From Isoetes taiwanensis (taxonomy: Eukaryota > Streptophyta > Lycopodiopsida > Isoetales > Isoetaceae), in contig JAJEKV010000005.1 of assembly GCA_021234155.1 (NCBI GenBank), positions 19,640,089 through 19,704,088 of the forward strand: a DNA stretch of 64,000 nt, written 5' to 3'. A model generated the notes under the pieces. That model did not search any database. It was not told the DNA's origin and was given only the letters and a program-made list of their open reading frames with translations. The position numbers were made by a program, and so were the translations under genes. This document shows, in pieces, positions 33,385 to 43,574 of this stretch (within the stretch, counting starts at the first letter, position 1; the number at the start of each line of letters is the position of its first letter).

Positions 33385-35867
33385 CTAGTGACTTCAGGAG
33401 ATGGTACAACGCCAGTGCACACGCAGCTGAAGCTGACGTCAATACCATCTTCCAACTCTTCCAGCAAGAGATAGACGTCCAAGCCACCCTGAATGCAACA
33501 CCCGCGTATAGGCGAGTACTAGCCGAGTTTTCAGCTAGGGTAGAACAGTCCCTAGTACAACTTTCCCCCTGTGTGGGATATTTTGTTCCCCGGCCATCCC
33601 TTCAAGCGGCCTTGGGCGATGTTCCAAACATCGCCAAGTATCTAACCAACAAGGCCCAGAGAATGCCCGAGCCCATGGTCCTTACTGTCAACAGGACCAA
33701 ATACTTCTCCTACACCACTGCCTTGGCTATTTTCCTCACCCACCGTGCTGAAAACCCCTTGGGGGAAACCTCTATCCCTCCCATGGAGGTTGTTGACCCT
33801 AAACCTGGCTTAAGGATCAACCACAAGGAACCAACTTGAGTTTTCACTCAAATTGGGGTTAGAACCTCCAGATCACTTGTGATCAATCTATGCAAGCTAA
33901 TTTCAAAGTAAAAAACTTGAAGTTTTATACCTTTCCCATTTCCAGAAATTGGCACCTTTGCCAAAACAGTTGTGGTATTGATATGCAGATCGATTTTTTG
34001 AGTCAATCACTGTAGACTTAGTCAAAAAAGTTGTAGGTGACCAATGGTAAAGCTTCTGACCAAGTCAGAAACATAATTTGTGAGTTATTCGAGCTCAAAG
34101 TGCGGTCAAAATTTGATCAATAGCAGTCAAATTTGAAAACAGTGATCAGAGATTGGGATTTTGGAGTTGCCAGACGCGTTTTTGAGAATTTCCAAAGCAA
34201 ATGTGTTGTAATGATGATAAGGAATATAGGCAAATGGTCAGATTGTCATTTGGATAAGCAAAAGTAATTTTTGTGGCTGGATTTGGCAAAATACAGTCAA
34301 GAATAGTCAAAACAGAGTGCAAAAATTTCTAACTCGAGTTATGAGTGGAATTTTTTGGATTTTTCAAGACATATAGGTGCCAATGCTTCAGTGATTGATG
34401 GCAAATGGGTCAAAAGTAATCAAAAGTGCTCGGGGATTTTCTGTAAAATTTTGAACAGAGAAAAATTGTAAAGAATCATAACAGAGATAATTTCTTCAAG
34501 TAGGCATCGAATTTCATTGATAGGAATATAAATCAATCATAATAATGTTGGGTAATAATGCTTCAGTACTTCAAAATCAACTTCAGGTCAATAGAAAATT
34601 TCAATAGATAATTTCCAACCAAATCTCTTGTGACTTGATCGGGGAGTACTCAGAGTCTTCCAAAATCCTTCTAGTCATGCTCAAATGAATCCGCAAGAAG
34701 GTTTGTACACTACGGGCCTTCAAAATGTCTCGATTGTATGTCCTCGTATATAGTTTCAAATTTTGGTTTGGTGGTTTTTGGTCATAAGTTTAGCCTTGAT
34801 CTGTTTTGCTTAAGTTCCGAATCCAAAAATAGGGTGGTCTCGGAGAGGGAATGGAGCCGGGAAGGCAAGATTCGAGCCAGATTCTAGTTTTAGGGTTCTT
34901 CACCCGTATTTTTTGCCAAACTTTTCGCGATCTGATTTCAGATTTTTTAAAGAATATGTCAGCGTATATATTTGTATTTGGCTATTTTGAGATCTCACCC
35001 AATGGTTCAAGGTATTTATCCAAGGAGTCTTAGGAATAACAACAAATTCTTAAACCATAGGAGATTTTCCACACGTGTGAAGGATAGAAAATCCTTTGGG
35101 CATCTTTTAGCAAAGTTTTTGGAATATACCACAAGGAATATGGTGAAATAAGAATGAGGGCAAAAGAAATTATGAAGAACCATTAAGGGGGCAAAAAATA
35201 ATAAGAAAAAAGGAGGAATATATATATTTTTTTTTTTGAAGCCAATGCTTTGACTAGGTTTCCAAATAGGCAAGGTGATGGCATGTTTGAAAGAAGTGAT
35301 AAAGAGCTTGGGCATGATAGCAATTATGGCAAGGAAAGCAATGATAAGGGAATGAACTAAAGGTATGGTACAATGCTGAGCCACAAATGCAAAAAATGGG
35401 GTAGTAGGGTAAATGTTTATGACAAAGAAAAGCAATTTTTGAGGGCAGTGGTGTAAAGTGGTCATGAAGAGTAAATAGGGGAAATGTCATGGGATAATGG
35501 GCAATAAGTTATGGATATGGAAAGAAAATGGCTAGGCAAGGTGAATGACAAGGATGGGACCACATACAAAGGAATCTTCCAAACTTCAATCTTCCAAACT
35601 TCAAGCAATGTCTTCCAAACTTCACAACCCAGAATCTTCTAGAGCATATTCTTTGACTAAGCATTTTGACCTCTAATAAAGTACCTCATGTGAGTCTTGA
35701 ACCTTGAATATTTGTTGACTTGAAGAATGAATTCCCCTTGACCTCAAGATTCTTCCAAACTTTGACCTAGTCTTCTAAGATAAGTTGATCTAGTTTGAAT
35801 GCATAGACCACAATTAGCATGTTGCCCTTTTGGGGGCAACAGAGGTGGACCCCATCGCTTTCTCAGC
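33385..35867 (+). pseudogene. ORF-X, copy A (truncated, interrupted by a solo LTR)
   Basis: The frame from DFRRWYNASAHAAEADV through YFVPRPSLQAALGDVPNIAKYL to TSIPPMEV (33390-33790) matches the N-terminal third of ORF-X-B (41398 downward) at most positions. The start codon is ATC instead of ATG. After the solo LTR (33791-35841) it resumes for about 25 bp (GTGGACCCCATCGC) and then breaks into LTR sequence at about 35868. It is dead. Confidence 0.85.
33791..35841 (-). mobile_element. Solo LTR of the Ty3-1 family (2,051 bp)
   Basis: Begins TGTTG and ends CAACA, flanked by the direct duplication GAGGT (33786-33790 and 35842-35846). The first 1,321 bp match the LTRs at 350 and 6070. The last 730 bp (35113-35841) are the part missing there. 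No internal region remains, so unequal recombination between two LTRs is likely. The strand is given as for the Ty3-1 element. Confidence 0.88.
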
Positions 35868-36533
35868 TTACCGGGGATCCCAGCAAACTAGGTCTAATGG
35901 CTTGCCACTGAGTGTGGGTAAGGCCCATAAGTCGAATAAGGGCAGTGGCCCTCTAGTCGCCTTGAGTCAGCATGGAGATCTCTGGAGGGAGTGATCCCTA
36001 CTTGCCCCATCAGAACTGGGGAGATGCAACCCAGGAGTAGCCCCTTTGGCTATGCATCCGGCGGACTACAGTCAGGTCCTAACACTCTTCAACCTACTCT
36101 ACAAAGTGTGCACAGGAGGGGCGGATGGAGTGGACAACCCAATGCCATGTTCTTATGCCAGCCCAATCCATTGTCATGATTCGGTCTGCAATGAACTCTG
36201 GAGGAGACCCAAGCTTGTCAGTCATCCCCCGGAGTCTGAGCATTGGGTAGGAGCTCCCTTTGTATGGTGCTGATCTTTGTCTATGCAGATGTTAATGTGC
36301 CACCCTTCGAGGTGGATATATGATGTTATATTACTGACGTGTATGTTTACGCTTCCGCAGCTAGGTAAGCCCTGAGGGAGACGGGGTAAAATGACCCCTT
36401 CATTCTTCCCACTATGGACTCCAGACGGTCACAGTGATATGTGGAGGGCCCTGTATCAATATGGAGCTGGTATGGGGGATGAACTCCTGTTTGTATACGG
36501 TGCGGGCATCGTATATGAGTAGGGGACGTCACA
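35868..36533 (+). repeat. 3' LTR fragment of H3-carrying element copy A
   Basis: Its sequence is the reverse complement of part of 44140-45715, so it is in plus orientation. It ends GGGGACGTCACA, the same end that adjoins the primer site in copy B. The first half or more of the LTR is missing. It lies downstream of H3-A and ORF-X-A and in their orientation, as a 3' LTR should. It directly abuts the truncated pol of copy B. Confidence 0.75.
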
Positions 36534-37195
36534 TTGAGCTTCCCCGGCTTGTAGACTATATCAAAGTCATATTCTTCGAGGAACTCCATCCACCTTCGCT
36601 ACCTCATGTTAAGGTGTGGTTGCGTGAATACATACTGGAGGCTCTGATGATCTGTGTCCAATTGGAACTTCCTTCCCAAGAGGTAGTGCCTCCAAATTCT
36701 TAATGCCCTGACAACTGCAAGCAATTCTTGATCATGCGTCGGGTAGCGCGTTTCGGCGATGTTCATCTTCCTGGAATCATACGCTACCACACGCTCTTCT
36801 TGCATGAGCAGTGCACCTGTAGCTATCTTACTCGCATCTGTGGCTACAAGCTTATCTTTCTCTGGGTCCGGCAGGGTTAAGACGGGGGCGGTTGTCAAAG
36901 CTTCTTTCAGCAATTCAAATCCCACTTGGGCTTTCTTGTGCCAATGCTCTGCCCAATCTTTCACCTTCTCCGCCCTCGTCAGGTCTGTTAGCGGGGCCGC
37001 TATCTTGGCAAAGTTCTTCACGAACTTCCTGTAGTACCCTGCTAGGCCAAGGAAACTTCTGACCTCATGCACATTCTTCGGTGCCGGCCACTGAATCACT
37101 GCTTCAATCTTGGCGGGATCCGTCGAGATTCCTTCTGCTGAGATCACATGACCCAGGTATTCCACCTTCTCCGTTGCGAAGTGGCACTTCGACAA
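36534..37195 (-). pseudogene. Copy B RT thumb and RNase H, truncated
   Basis: Frame: [44 protein letters not shown], then RNase H with [40 protein letters not shown] and [12 protein letters not shown] frame break follows near 36595, then EEYDFDIVYKPGKLN, and the sequence meets the LTR of copy A. Integrase is absent. Confidence 0.85.
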
Positions 37196-37240
37196 ACTTG
37201 GCGTACAACTGGTGCCTCTTCAACTTCTCCAGCACTCTCC

Positions 37241-39223
37241 TTAAGTGTTGTACGTGCTCTTCAAGGGATCTGCTATACACCCATCAAAGAATACTATCAC
37301 AAAGGTGTCTAAGAACTCCCTGAAGATGTCGTTCATGAGCCTCATGAACGTTGCTGGGGCGTTCGATAAGCCGAAAGGCATTATCGTGAACTCATAGTGC
37401 CTGTACCGCGTTCTGAAGGCGGTTTTATGAATATCTTCTTCCTTTATCCGGATCTGATGATAGCCTGACCTTAAGTCGATTTTGGAGAAGACCTTTGCCC
37501 CTTGGAGCTGATCCATCAAGTCATCCGATCTGGAGAGCGCGTACTTGTTCTTGATGGTGTGCTTGTTCAACTGCCTATAGTCTATGCACATCCTCAAGCG
37601 ACCATCCTTCTTCTTTACAAAAAGAATGGGTGCTCCAAATGGCGAGACGCTAGGTCTAATGAAGCCTAGGTCGAGCAACTCCTGCAATTGCTTTTTTAGC
37701 TCCGTCAGCTCCTGCGTCGTCATTCTGTATGGAGCCTTGCTTGTCGGCTTCGTTCCTGGTTCGAGTGCTATCTCACACTCGACTCCCCTGTAAGGAGGGA
37801 GGTGCTCGATCTCATCTGGAAAGAGATCGTGGAACTCCGTGATCAACTTAGCTACTTGCTTGGGCAACTTACTGAGCACCTTGTCTTCTTTGCTTTCTTC
37901 TGACTCGGGCTCTTCAATCTCGAGCTTGAAGATGTATGCTACATGCTCGCTCTTGATGCACTTGAGCAGCCGTTTACTAGACATACACTGCATGATGGGA
38001 ACAACTTCTTTACCTGTGATCTCAATGATCTTGCCGTCGGGCGTTGTGAAGGTCACCTTCCGCTTTCCACAATCAATGATGGCCCCTGCTGGTCCAAGAT
38101 ACTCCATTCCTATGATCAAGTCATACTTGCCAATGCCCATTACTTCTGCCCCCATCTGGATATTAATCCCTGGCAAGTCGATGTCGAAGTTAATTCTCTT
38201 GCCTGCCGTCTGCCTTACTGCTCCACTTGCTAAGACAACGGGCCTCGGGTTCGACTTTAGTGGTTTCAACTTCAACATCTCAACCATTCTGGGGGATGCA
38301 AAGTTATGGCTACTTTCCGAGTCTATCAGGACTATGAAGGACTTGGCCTTGGCCTTCCCTACTGTGGAAATTACCTTATACTGGTTCTCTGCTTGCTCTG
38401 TGTCTATTGCGGCAAAGATATGACACTCACCTTGAATATAGTCGCGGGCTGCCTCGCCGTCGTCGTCAGACAGAGTGTCCCAATCTCCCAACTCCGCTAG
38501 CGCTGCACTCATGACGTAGGGGCAGTTCGTTGTCCTGTGCCCTGGCTGGAAACACCTGAAGCAAAGCTGCTTTTCTATGCACTCCTGCCTCTTTTCCTTG
38601 GGCATTGCCTGCAAAAAGGACCACACTGCTTTGGAGTAGTTTGACCCCTCCTGCTTGTCCTTGAAGGACACCTGCTTCTTCTCTTGCTGCTTCCCCTGGT
38701 TGCCACCATATGGGGCTCTAGCTGGACCTGGGCTGGCTGCTCTAGGGCTATAACTCCATGTTGCCTTGCCTTTATCCTGGTAATACTGCTGCCTCTGCCC
38801 GCTATTCTGAGGTCCCGTCCCTTGCAAGCTTATTGCTTTGGACTCTGCTTCTGATACTGTCTTAGGGTTTATTGCCCTTACAAGCTTGCGGATCTCATCA
38901 TTCAGCCCCTCAATGTAGCTCTCCACTGCATGTTTTTCACCCAACTTTGGCACCATAAAGCCTTAGCCTCATGAATTCCTCTGTATATTTCTGGACCGAT
39001 TTGTTGCCTTGCTGCAACCTGTAGAACTGCTGGACTTGTGCTCTCTTGGGACATAATGGCGCTTGAAATCCCTGCTTAGGCCATGGGCCTTGGCGTAACC
39101 CTTCCACCAAATGCGTGCTGCCCCCTTCAGGTTGGCCGTTGCCACCCTGCCTTTATCCTTATCCTTCATGCCATAGGCGTTACCATATTCGCTCATCTCA
39201 TCGAGCCAAGCCTCTGCCTCCAT
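37241..39223 (-). pseudogene. Copy B gag (CCHC), protease and RT
   Basis: 39223-38969 carries a gag core (ARIWWKGYAK). The next frame, 38956-37241, carries the rest of gag, a CCHC knuckle ([14 protein letters not shown]), and a retropepsin core ([11 protein letters not shown], with Glu in place of the Gly of the D-S-G triad, probably disabling). RT follows: [48 protein letters not shown]. At the catalytic box (VVFFD) the frame shifts, so the second Asp and the following residues are lost from this frame. Confidence 0.85.
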
Positions 39224-39268
39224 GCCTGACCTGTTCTCGCCTGAGAATTGCTCGAGTTTCCTGGCCTT

Positions 39269-39700
39269 CTAGACGTTTCCCAATGCAGAGTCTACCTTCT
39301 TCTGGTAGTCGGAGGTCTTCGTCTCCTTGTGTCTATCGTTTCTTCGGACCTGCACTTGTTCAGCCTCCTCCTCGGAATCAGAGTCTGAGTCCGAGCTTGA
39401 GTCGGAGGATTCCATGCTGGGGAACCTCCTTCTCTTGCTCCTCCTCTTGTCCTTTCCTGTTTTCAGAGCTGATGCTTGTGGCAACTGAGCGTTGCCCTCC
39501 GAACCCACTCCTGCTTGTGCGGCCAGGAAAGCCTTTATCTGCTCAAGGTCCATCCTCATCTGTGACATTTCTTCCTCTGGGGTCATGGGTCCAAATCCGT
39601 CATACAGGTTCCTTGCCGGGGGTGGTCTGGGCGGAGTCTGTTCTTCCCTATGGTCTCGGCGTTGTCGTTCCCCTGAGCCTGGGCCTCTAGCTGCATACAC
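39269..39700 (-). CDS. Copy B gag N-terminal ORF
   Basis: 143 codons: a basic, proline-rich start (RDHREEQTPPRPPPARN), a helical segment (EEEMSQMRMDLEQIKAFLAAQ), a KDKRRSKRRR cluster, an acidic Ser/Asp run (SSDSDSDSEEEAE) and a charged tail. The position just upstream of the gag core frame, with one frame break at 39250, suggests the N-terminal part of gag. No known domain is visible. Confidence 0.6.
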   Translation of the reverse strand: MYAARGPGSGERQRRDHREEQTPPRPPPARNLYDGFGPMTPEEEMSQMRMDLEQIKAFLAAQAGVGSEGNAQLPQASALKTGKDKRRSKRRRFPSMESSDSSSDSDSDSEEEAEQVQVRRNDRHKETKTSDYQKKVDSALGNV

Positions 39701-39866
39701 AAGTAGGTCATGGCTGTACAGTTAGTTTTATTTGTTCTCTTGCATTATATGTGTCGTTGGTATAATTGTGGAACAAAATACATCAACAAAACATTTAAAG
39801 TGCAAAAGAAATTATACTTATATTATATAATATCTTAATACAAAGCCTCCGGGATCAAGAGTCTAA

Positions 39867-40238
39867 CTATTCTTGAAATCGCCAGTAGGATGGGTTATCC
39901 TCAAGGAACTTCTTAACTTGGGTCGTTCCTACCGAGCGTCCCAAGTTCCTAAGGACATTGGTTGATGACCCGCCCTGCAAAGCTGTCACCAATTCCTCTA
40001 CCCTGCGGTCGGAGGTGTAGGCCGCTGTTACTGCCAATCTTCCCTGCCGTCGGTAGGGCATGGCGAAGTCGAAGAGGTCAAGCGCCATCGCTCTCTTGAC
40101 TAAGACAGCATAGTCGACATTTGCAGCTATTCGAGCACGAGCATGCCTACCAAAGCCAGAGAGTGCAATGAGCATGAACACTCCTTCCTCGCCCCGGGGA
40201 CTGAATTTGCGGTGTATCACCGCTATTCTCCCATCCAA
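39867..40238 (-). CDS. ORF-Y: probable C-terminal part of ORF-X
   Basis: 123 codons: DGRIAVIHRKFSPRGEEGVF, ALSGFGRHARARIAANVDYAVL, FAMPYRRQGRLAVTA and a final NPSYWRFQE. Not a family I recognise. The frame overlaps the end of ORF-X by 16 bp (40223-40238), one frame apart. It probably encodes the end of the same protein, reached by a mutation or by programmed frameshifting. Total length would be about 510 residues. Confidence 0.55.
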   Translation of the reverse strand: MDGRIAVIHRKFSPRGEEGVFMLIALSGFGRHARARIAANVDYAVLVKRAMALDLFDFAMPYRRQGRLAVTAAYTSDRRVEELVTALQGGSSTNVLRNLGRSVGTTQVKKFLEDNPSYWRFQE

Positions 40239-41398
40239 CAGCAGGGAAGGTAGTACCTCAGCGACCTGTCATTGTGTGTTGCTGACGACTCTCCTCCTGC
40301 TTGGCCTCCAGGTCTATGCCTTCCGGCATATTCGTCAACCTCTACCTCCGTCATTTCTTGGTAGTCTCTGATTGTCGAGTCGACCCGCCTGATGTCGATC
40401 CCTGCTCCTCTTGCTGGAGGTGGTGTCGAGGAGCTCGGCATCAAGATGCTCGTGGTCTTGCCGCGAATCCCCATCCATTCCTGGATGGCGTAGAACTCCT
40501 CCTCCGATGGCAGCTCTCGAGCTTCCATTACTTGCCTTATGTTGGTGTCGGCTTGAATGTCCGAAGTCGACTCCCCTATATAGGTGTCGGCTTCCCTCAC
40601 TTGAAGCGGAAAGTCTGAGACTCCCCGGACGATGAAGTCATCCAAGTCTGGTTGCTGTCGTAGTTGGTGCAGCAACTCATCAAGCCGGAGCTCCCTCTCC
40701 CTGCATTCGGGGAGATTCTGGATGTCGCTGAGGAGCAGATACTCCTCGCCGTCGATGATGATGGGAGCTAGGCTTGTGATGCCTAGCCCAAGTGGGGGAG
40801 CGACTCTGAGGGTCTGCCGGCTCCGCTTGAAGCTGGTTATCTTCTCTTCTGCTTGCCGTCGTTCTTCCTCTGGGTCGAGCTCCGAGTACTCTTCCTCGTC
40901 CGATTCCTCTTCTTCTGCTCTTCCTTCCTGCTCTTGCTGGTACTGCAAAAGCATCTGCTCTGCTGCTGAGGCTGCTATGGGGTCTACTTCCATGGGAGGA
41001 ATAGAGGTTCCCCCCATTGGGTTTTCAGCACGATGGGAAAGGAAAATGGCTAAGGCGGCGATGTAGGAAAAATACTTGATCCTCTCAACTGTCAGGACCA
41101 TATAATCTGGCAGCCTCTGTGCCTTGTTGGTCAAGTACTTGGCAATGTTTGGAACATCGCCCAGGGCTGCTTGAAGGGATGGGCGGGGAACAAAATAGCA
41201 TGTGCAAGGGGGTAGCTGCACTAGGGAGGCTCCTACTCTAGCTTGGAACTCGGCTAATACTTGCCTATATGCTGGGGTTGCATGTAGCGTTGCTTGGACA
41301 TTTATCTCTTTCCTAAAGACTCGGAAGATGTCATTGACATCAGCCTCAGCAGCATGGGCACTGGCGCTGTACCATCGCCTGAAATCACCAGTTGCCAT
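40223..41398 (-). CDS. ORF-X: conserved partner gene of the H3-like gene, copy B
   Basis: About 391 codons from the ATG at 41398. An upstream in-frame ATG at 41434 exists, but the residues conserved in copy A begin near 41398. The N-terminal half is well conserved with copy A (DFRRWY, AAEADVN, YFVPRPSLQAALGDVPNIAKYL, KYFSY, HRAENP). The middle is acidic and Glu/Gln-rich, likely coiled coil (EEEESDEEEYSELDPEEERR). No domain, signal peptide or membrane segment is evident. The TATA box CTATAAATAG lies 112 bp upstream (41510-41519), behind two palindromes. Expression from its own promoter is implied. Function unknown; association with chromatin is only a guess from its neighbour. Confidence 0.7.
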   Translation of the reverse strand: MATGDFRRWYSASAHAAEADVNDIFRVFRKEINVQATLHATPAYRQVLAEFQARVGASLVQLPPCTCYFVPRPSLQAALGDVPNIAKYLTNKAQRLPDYMVLTVERIKYFSYIAALAIFLSHRAENPMGGTSIPPMEVDPIAASAAEQMLLQYQQEQEGRAEEEESDEEEYSELDPEEERRQAEEKITSFKRSRQTLRVAPPLGLGITSLAPIIIDGEEYLLLSDIQNLPECRERELRLDELLHQLRQQPDLDDFIVRGVSDFPLQVREADTYIGESTSDIQADTNIRQVMEARELPSEEEFYAIQEWMGIRGKTTSILMPSSSTPPPARGAGIDIRRVDSTIRDYQEMTEVEVDEYAGRHRPGGQAGGESSATHNDRSLRYYLPCCWMGE

Positions 41399-41509
41399 GG
41401 ATCTAATGAAGGTGAGACTAACAAACAGATGCAAAAGCGCCTCAGGGAGCTGGAAAATTGCCTAACTGTCAAAAGCAAACTTGTAGGGTGCTAGGTGAGA
41501 AATGGGGAC

Positions 41510-41519
41510 CTATTTATAG
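41510..41519 (-). promoter_or_regulatory. TATA box of ORF-X-B
   Basis: CTATAAATAG on the minus strand, identical to those of ORF-X-A (33256-33265), H3-A (7619-7628) and H3-B (43575-43584). Confidence 0.8.
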
Positions 41520-41710
41520 AAAAGTGAAAAACCCTAATTTTTGGATGACCTAGAATTTTACTGGGGTTGGGCAATTCTGACCTATTAGGAGGTCAAAATG
41601 AGGATTTGAAGACTACTTTTAGGGTTTGAGCATGCTAAGATCAGCTAATGAACCTATTGCAACAAACTGGAGGTCATTTGGATATGGCATGGTGGAGCAG
41701 TTGCTGAGAG

Positions 41711-41777
41711 GTCTCACACGTTGCGCCCAGACCGATAATGAAAAGTTCATTTTCTGCCCTGGCGCGACGTGTGAGAC
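41711..41777. repeat. 67-bp palindrome, proximal of the ORF-X-B pair
   Basis: Arms GTCTCACACGTTGCGCCCAG and GGCGCGACGTGTGAGAC, with centre AATGAAAAGTTCATT. Confidence 0.93.
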
Positions 41778-41910
41778 ATTGGCTCTAAATGGGTTAAACT
41801 TGTACAATTTGGCTGATATAAGGGTCTAATTCTACTGGACTCGATGAGTTAAGCAGAATTGACCCCTTGCTTGGTCAATTTGGAGCAATTTTGGGCACCT
41901 TTGGGGCATG

Positions 41911-41977
41911 GTCTCACACGTTACGCCTAGCCCGAAAATGAAAAGTTCATTTTCTGTTCTGGCGCGACGTGTGAGAC
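41911..41977. repeat. 67-bp palindrome, distal of the ORF-X-B pair
   Basis: Same length and arms; starts exactly 200 bp from the proximal copy. Confidence 0.93.
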
Positions 41978-42121
41978 ATCCTCTCAAATTTGCTCAAAGT
42001 GTCCATTTTAGCTAAAACAAAAGCCAGAATTCGATATCTTAACCTAATTAAGCAAGATTACACATATTACATAGCCAAAAACTGTTTATATTAACAAAAA
42101 TTTTCTATTATTTACAAAATC

Positions 42122-43474
42122 TTAAGGGCGCTCTCCCTTGATGTGGCTAGCAAGATGCATGTCTTGCCTCATGAGTGTGACCCTCTTCGCATGAACTGTG
42201 CAGGCCGTCGAATCTTCAAAATGCTGCACCAGTTTTTGCTCTGCTGCCTTCTGCAGGGCCAGCAACATCTCGTCGGTCACCCTCATATTCGTGTTGTACT
42301 CCTGGATGACCTCTCGGACTAGGCGGGCGAACGGTGCACGGGGGATCAAAAACCCGTAGCTACGCTGAAAGTGTCTGATCTCCTTCGGGGCTCTCCTCTC
42401 AGTCTCCTTCCTGCCGGTCCTCTTCTTCCCTGGTGCTCTAGGAGGCTTAGGCTTCGGTGGTGGCGGCTTCAGAGTTTGGCTCTTCGTCGGGTGTCCTCCT
42501 TCGATAGTTCTCACTCTGTGCTCCTGATAATACGCGTTGTACGCCTCCCACTTCACCATGAAGGCGTTGTGCTCCCTTAGCTTCTTCTGATAGACCTTGA
42601 CGGGGACTATCACATACGCCTCTCGCTGTGGCCGTGGTGCTTTGACCCTATCCCATGTCGGGTAAGATGGGGGCTTCTGTGCCTGATCGGGCTGCTCCAG
42701 GTCGGGTACTACCTGCTCAACAGCTGAGGGTTTTGAAGAGCTTGCACCCTCGGTGTTGGGGGCGTAATCTTCGTCGAAATCGTCGGAGGAGGGTGGGGGT
42801 TGGTCAGCTGATGGTTTGTTGATAACGAGACCCTTTACCCGCTTCACCTGCACGCATTTTCTTTTGCCCGCCTTCACGACCTTCGCCTTCCTCTTCTTCA
42901 GCTCCTGGGCTGCGCTCGGCTCCTCCTCTTCCCTCTTTCTCTTCTTTTCCCGACGGTGCTCTTTGGCTTCATGCTTCTTTATCCACGCCGCCAGCTCTTC
43001 CTCCTCAGCTGGCTCGATCCTCGGCTCCCTCTGTTCCTCTCGCTCCTCAGCCTCCTTCTCTCGAACCCAAGCTTCAAGTTGCTCCTCGATGGTTGGCTCG
43101 GGAGTCGGCTGCCTCTGCTCTCCACGTTCCTCGGCCACCCGATCTTGTTCCTCTTTCTTCTTCCTTTCCTCCTCGGCCCGATCTTGCTCCTCGTTCTTCT
43201 TCCTCATCTCCTCGTCCACTTCTTCAAGGATCTTCTGCATGACGTCCGGCTGCTCTTCGCCTAGGACCTCTGTTCCTGCATCGGAGTGTGCATCCTCCTC
43301 GACCTGCTGGGATCCTTTGCTTTGGTGTTCGTCCGAAGCTGCTCCCTCACTCGATGAAGACTGGTCATGCCTGAGAAGGCGCTCCTGAAGCATTCTCTGT
43401 ATCAGGGCAGGATCATGGGCGCTGGGAGATTCGCCTGGGCGGGGCTTCCTGGCTGTCTGTTTGGTTCTCGCCAT
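42122..43474 (-). CDS. Giant histone-H3-like protein, copy B (H3 tail + linker + H3 fold)
   Basis: 450 codons from the ATG at 43474, chosen because it gives the H3 start MARTKQTARK; an upstream in-frame ATG at 43534 is not conserved in copy A. Residues 1-15 keep R2, T3, K4, Q5, R8 and K9 of H3, but S10 is Pro. Residues 20-345 are a charged linker: acidic, with Glu/Arg coiled-coil stretches and KKRKREEEE- and KRKCVQVKRVK-type basic clusters. The last 95 residues or so are an H3 fold: EIRHFQRS, PFARLVREVIQEY, LLALQKAAEQ, LVQHFED, CTVHAKRVTLM, HLASHIKGERP. Loop 1 has ordinary H3 length, so it is not obviously a CENH3. A normal H3 is about 136 residues. It lies between the primer site and gag of a Ty3 element. 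Nuclear, nucleosome or H3-reader interaction is inferred. Confidence 0.88.
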   Translation of the reverse strand: MARTKQTARKPRPGESPSAHDPALIQRMLQERLLRHDQSSSSEGAASDEHQSKGSQQVEEDAHSDAGTEVLGEEQPDVMQKILEEVDEEMRKKNEEQDRAEEERKKKEEQDRVAEERGEQRQPTPEPTIEEQLEAWVREKEAEEREEQREPRIEPAEEEELAAWIKKHEAKEHRREKKRKREEEEPSAAQELKKRKAKVVKAGKRKCVQVKRVKGLVINKPSADQPPPSSDDFDEDYAPNTEGASSSKPSAVEQVVPDLEQPDQAQKPPSYPTWDRVKAPRPQREAYVIVPVKVYQKKLREHNAFMVKWEAYNAYYQEHRVRTIEGGHPTKSQTLKPPPPKPKPPRAPGKKRTGRKETERRAPKEIRHFQRSYGFLIPRAPFARLVREVIQEYNTNMRVTDEMLLALQKAAEQKLVQHFEDSTACTVHAKRVTLMRQDMHLASHIKGERP

Positions 43475-43574
43475 GTTTGACGGCTCGTCAATCCGATATC
43501 GGCGCCGAAAAATTGCCTTAGCAAGGGGGAGCAATTTTCTAAGGGAGGAACGTACAAATGAGGGGGGTCTACAT

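Larger units (their letters stand above)
32659..33390 (+). promoter_or_regulatory. H3-A 3' flank and ORF-X-A promoter
   Basis: Between the H3-A stop and ORF-X-A lie two palindromes (32800-32866, 32998-33064) and a TATA box CTATAAATAG (33256-33265) followed by CCTCATTT. The matching interval in copy B (41510-42121) has the same parts in the same order. Confidence 0.75.

Noticed and set aside
35868-36533. 3' LTR of copy B
   Set aside because: It is in the opposite orientation to copy B's 5' LTR; it fits the 3' LTR of copy A.
42371-43388. Plus-strand frames of up to 190 codons opposite the H3-like gene
   Set aside because: They are antisense shadows of the Glu/Lys/Arg-rich linker, giving Ser/Leu-rich nonsense.
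7731-43474. Reading the H3-like genes as CENH3
   Set aside because: The loop between the first and second core helices has ordinary H3 length and the tail starts like canonical H3; CENH3 tails and loop 1 differ.
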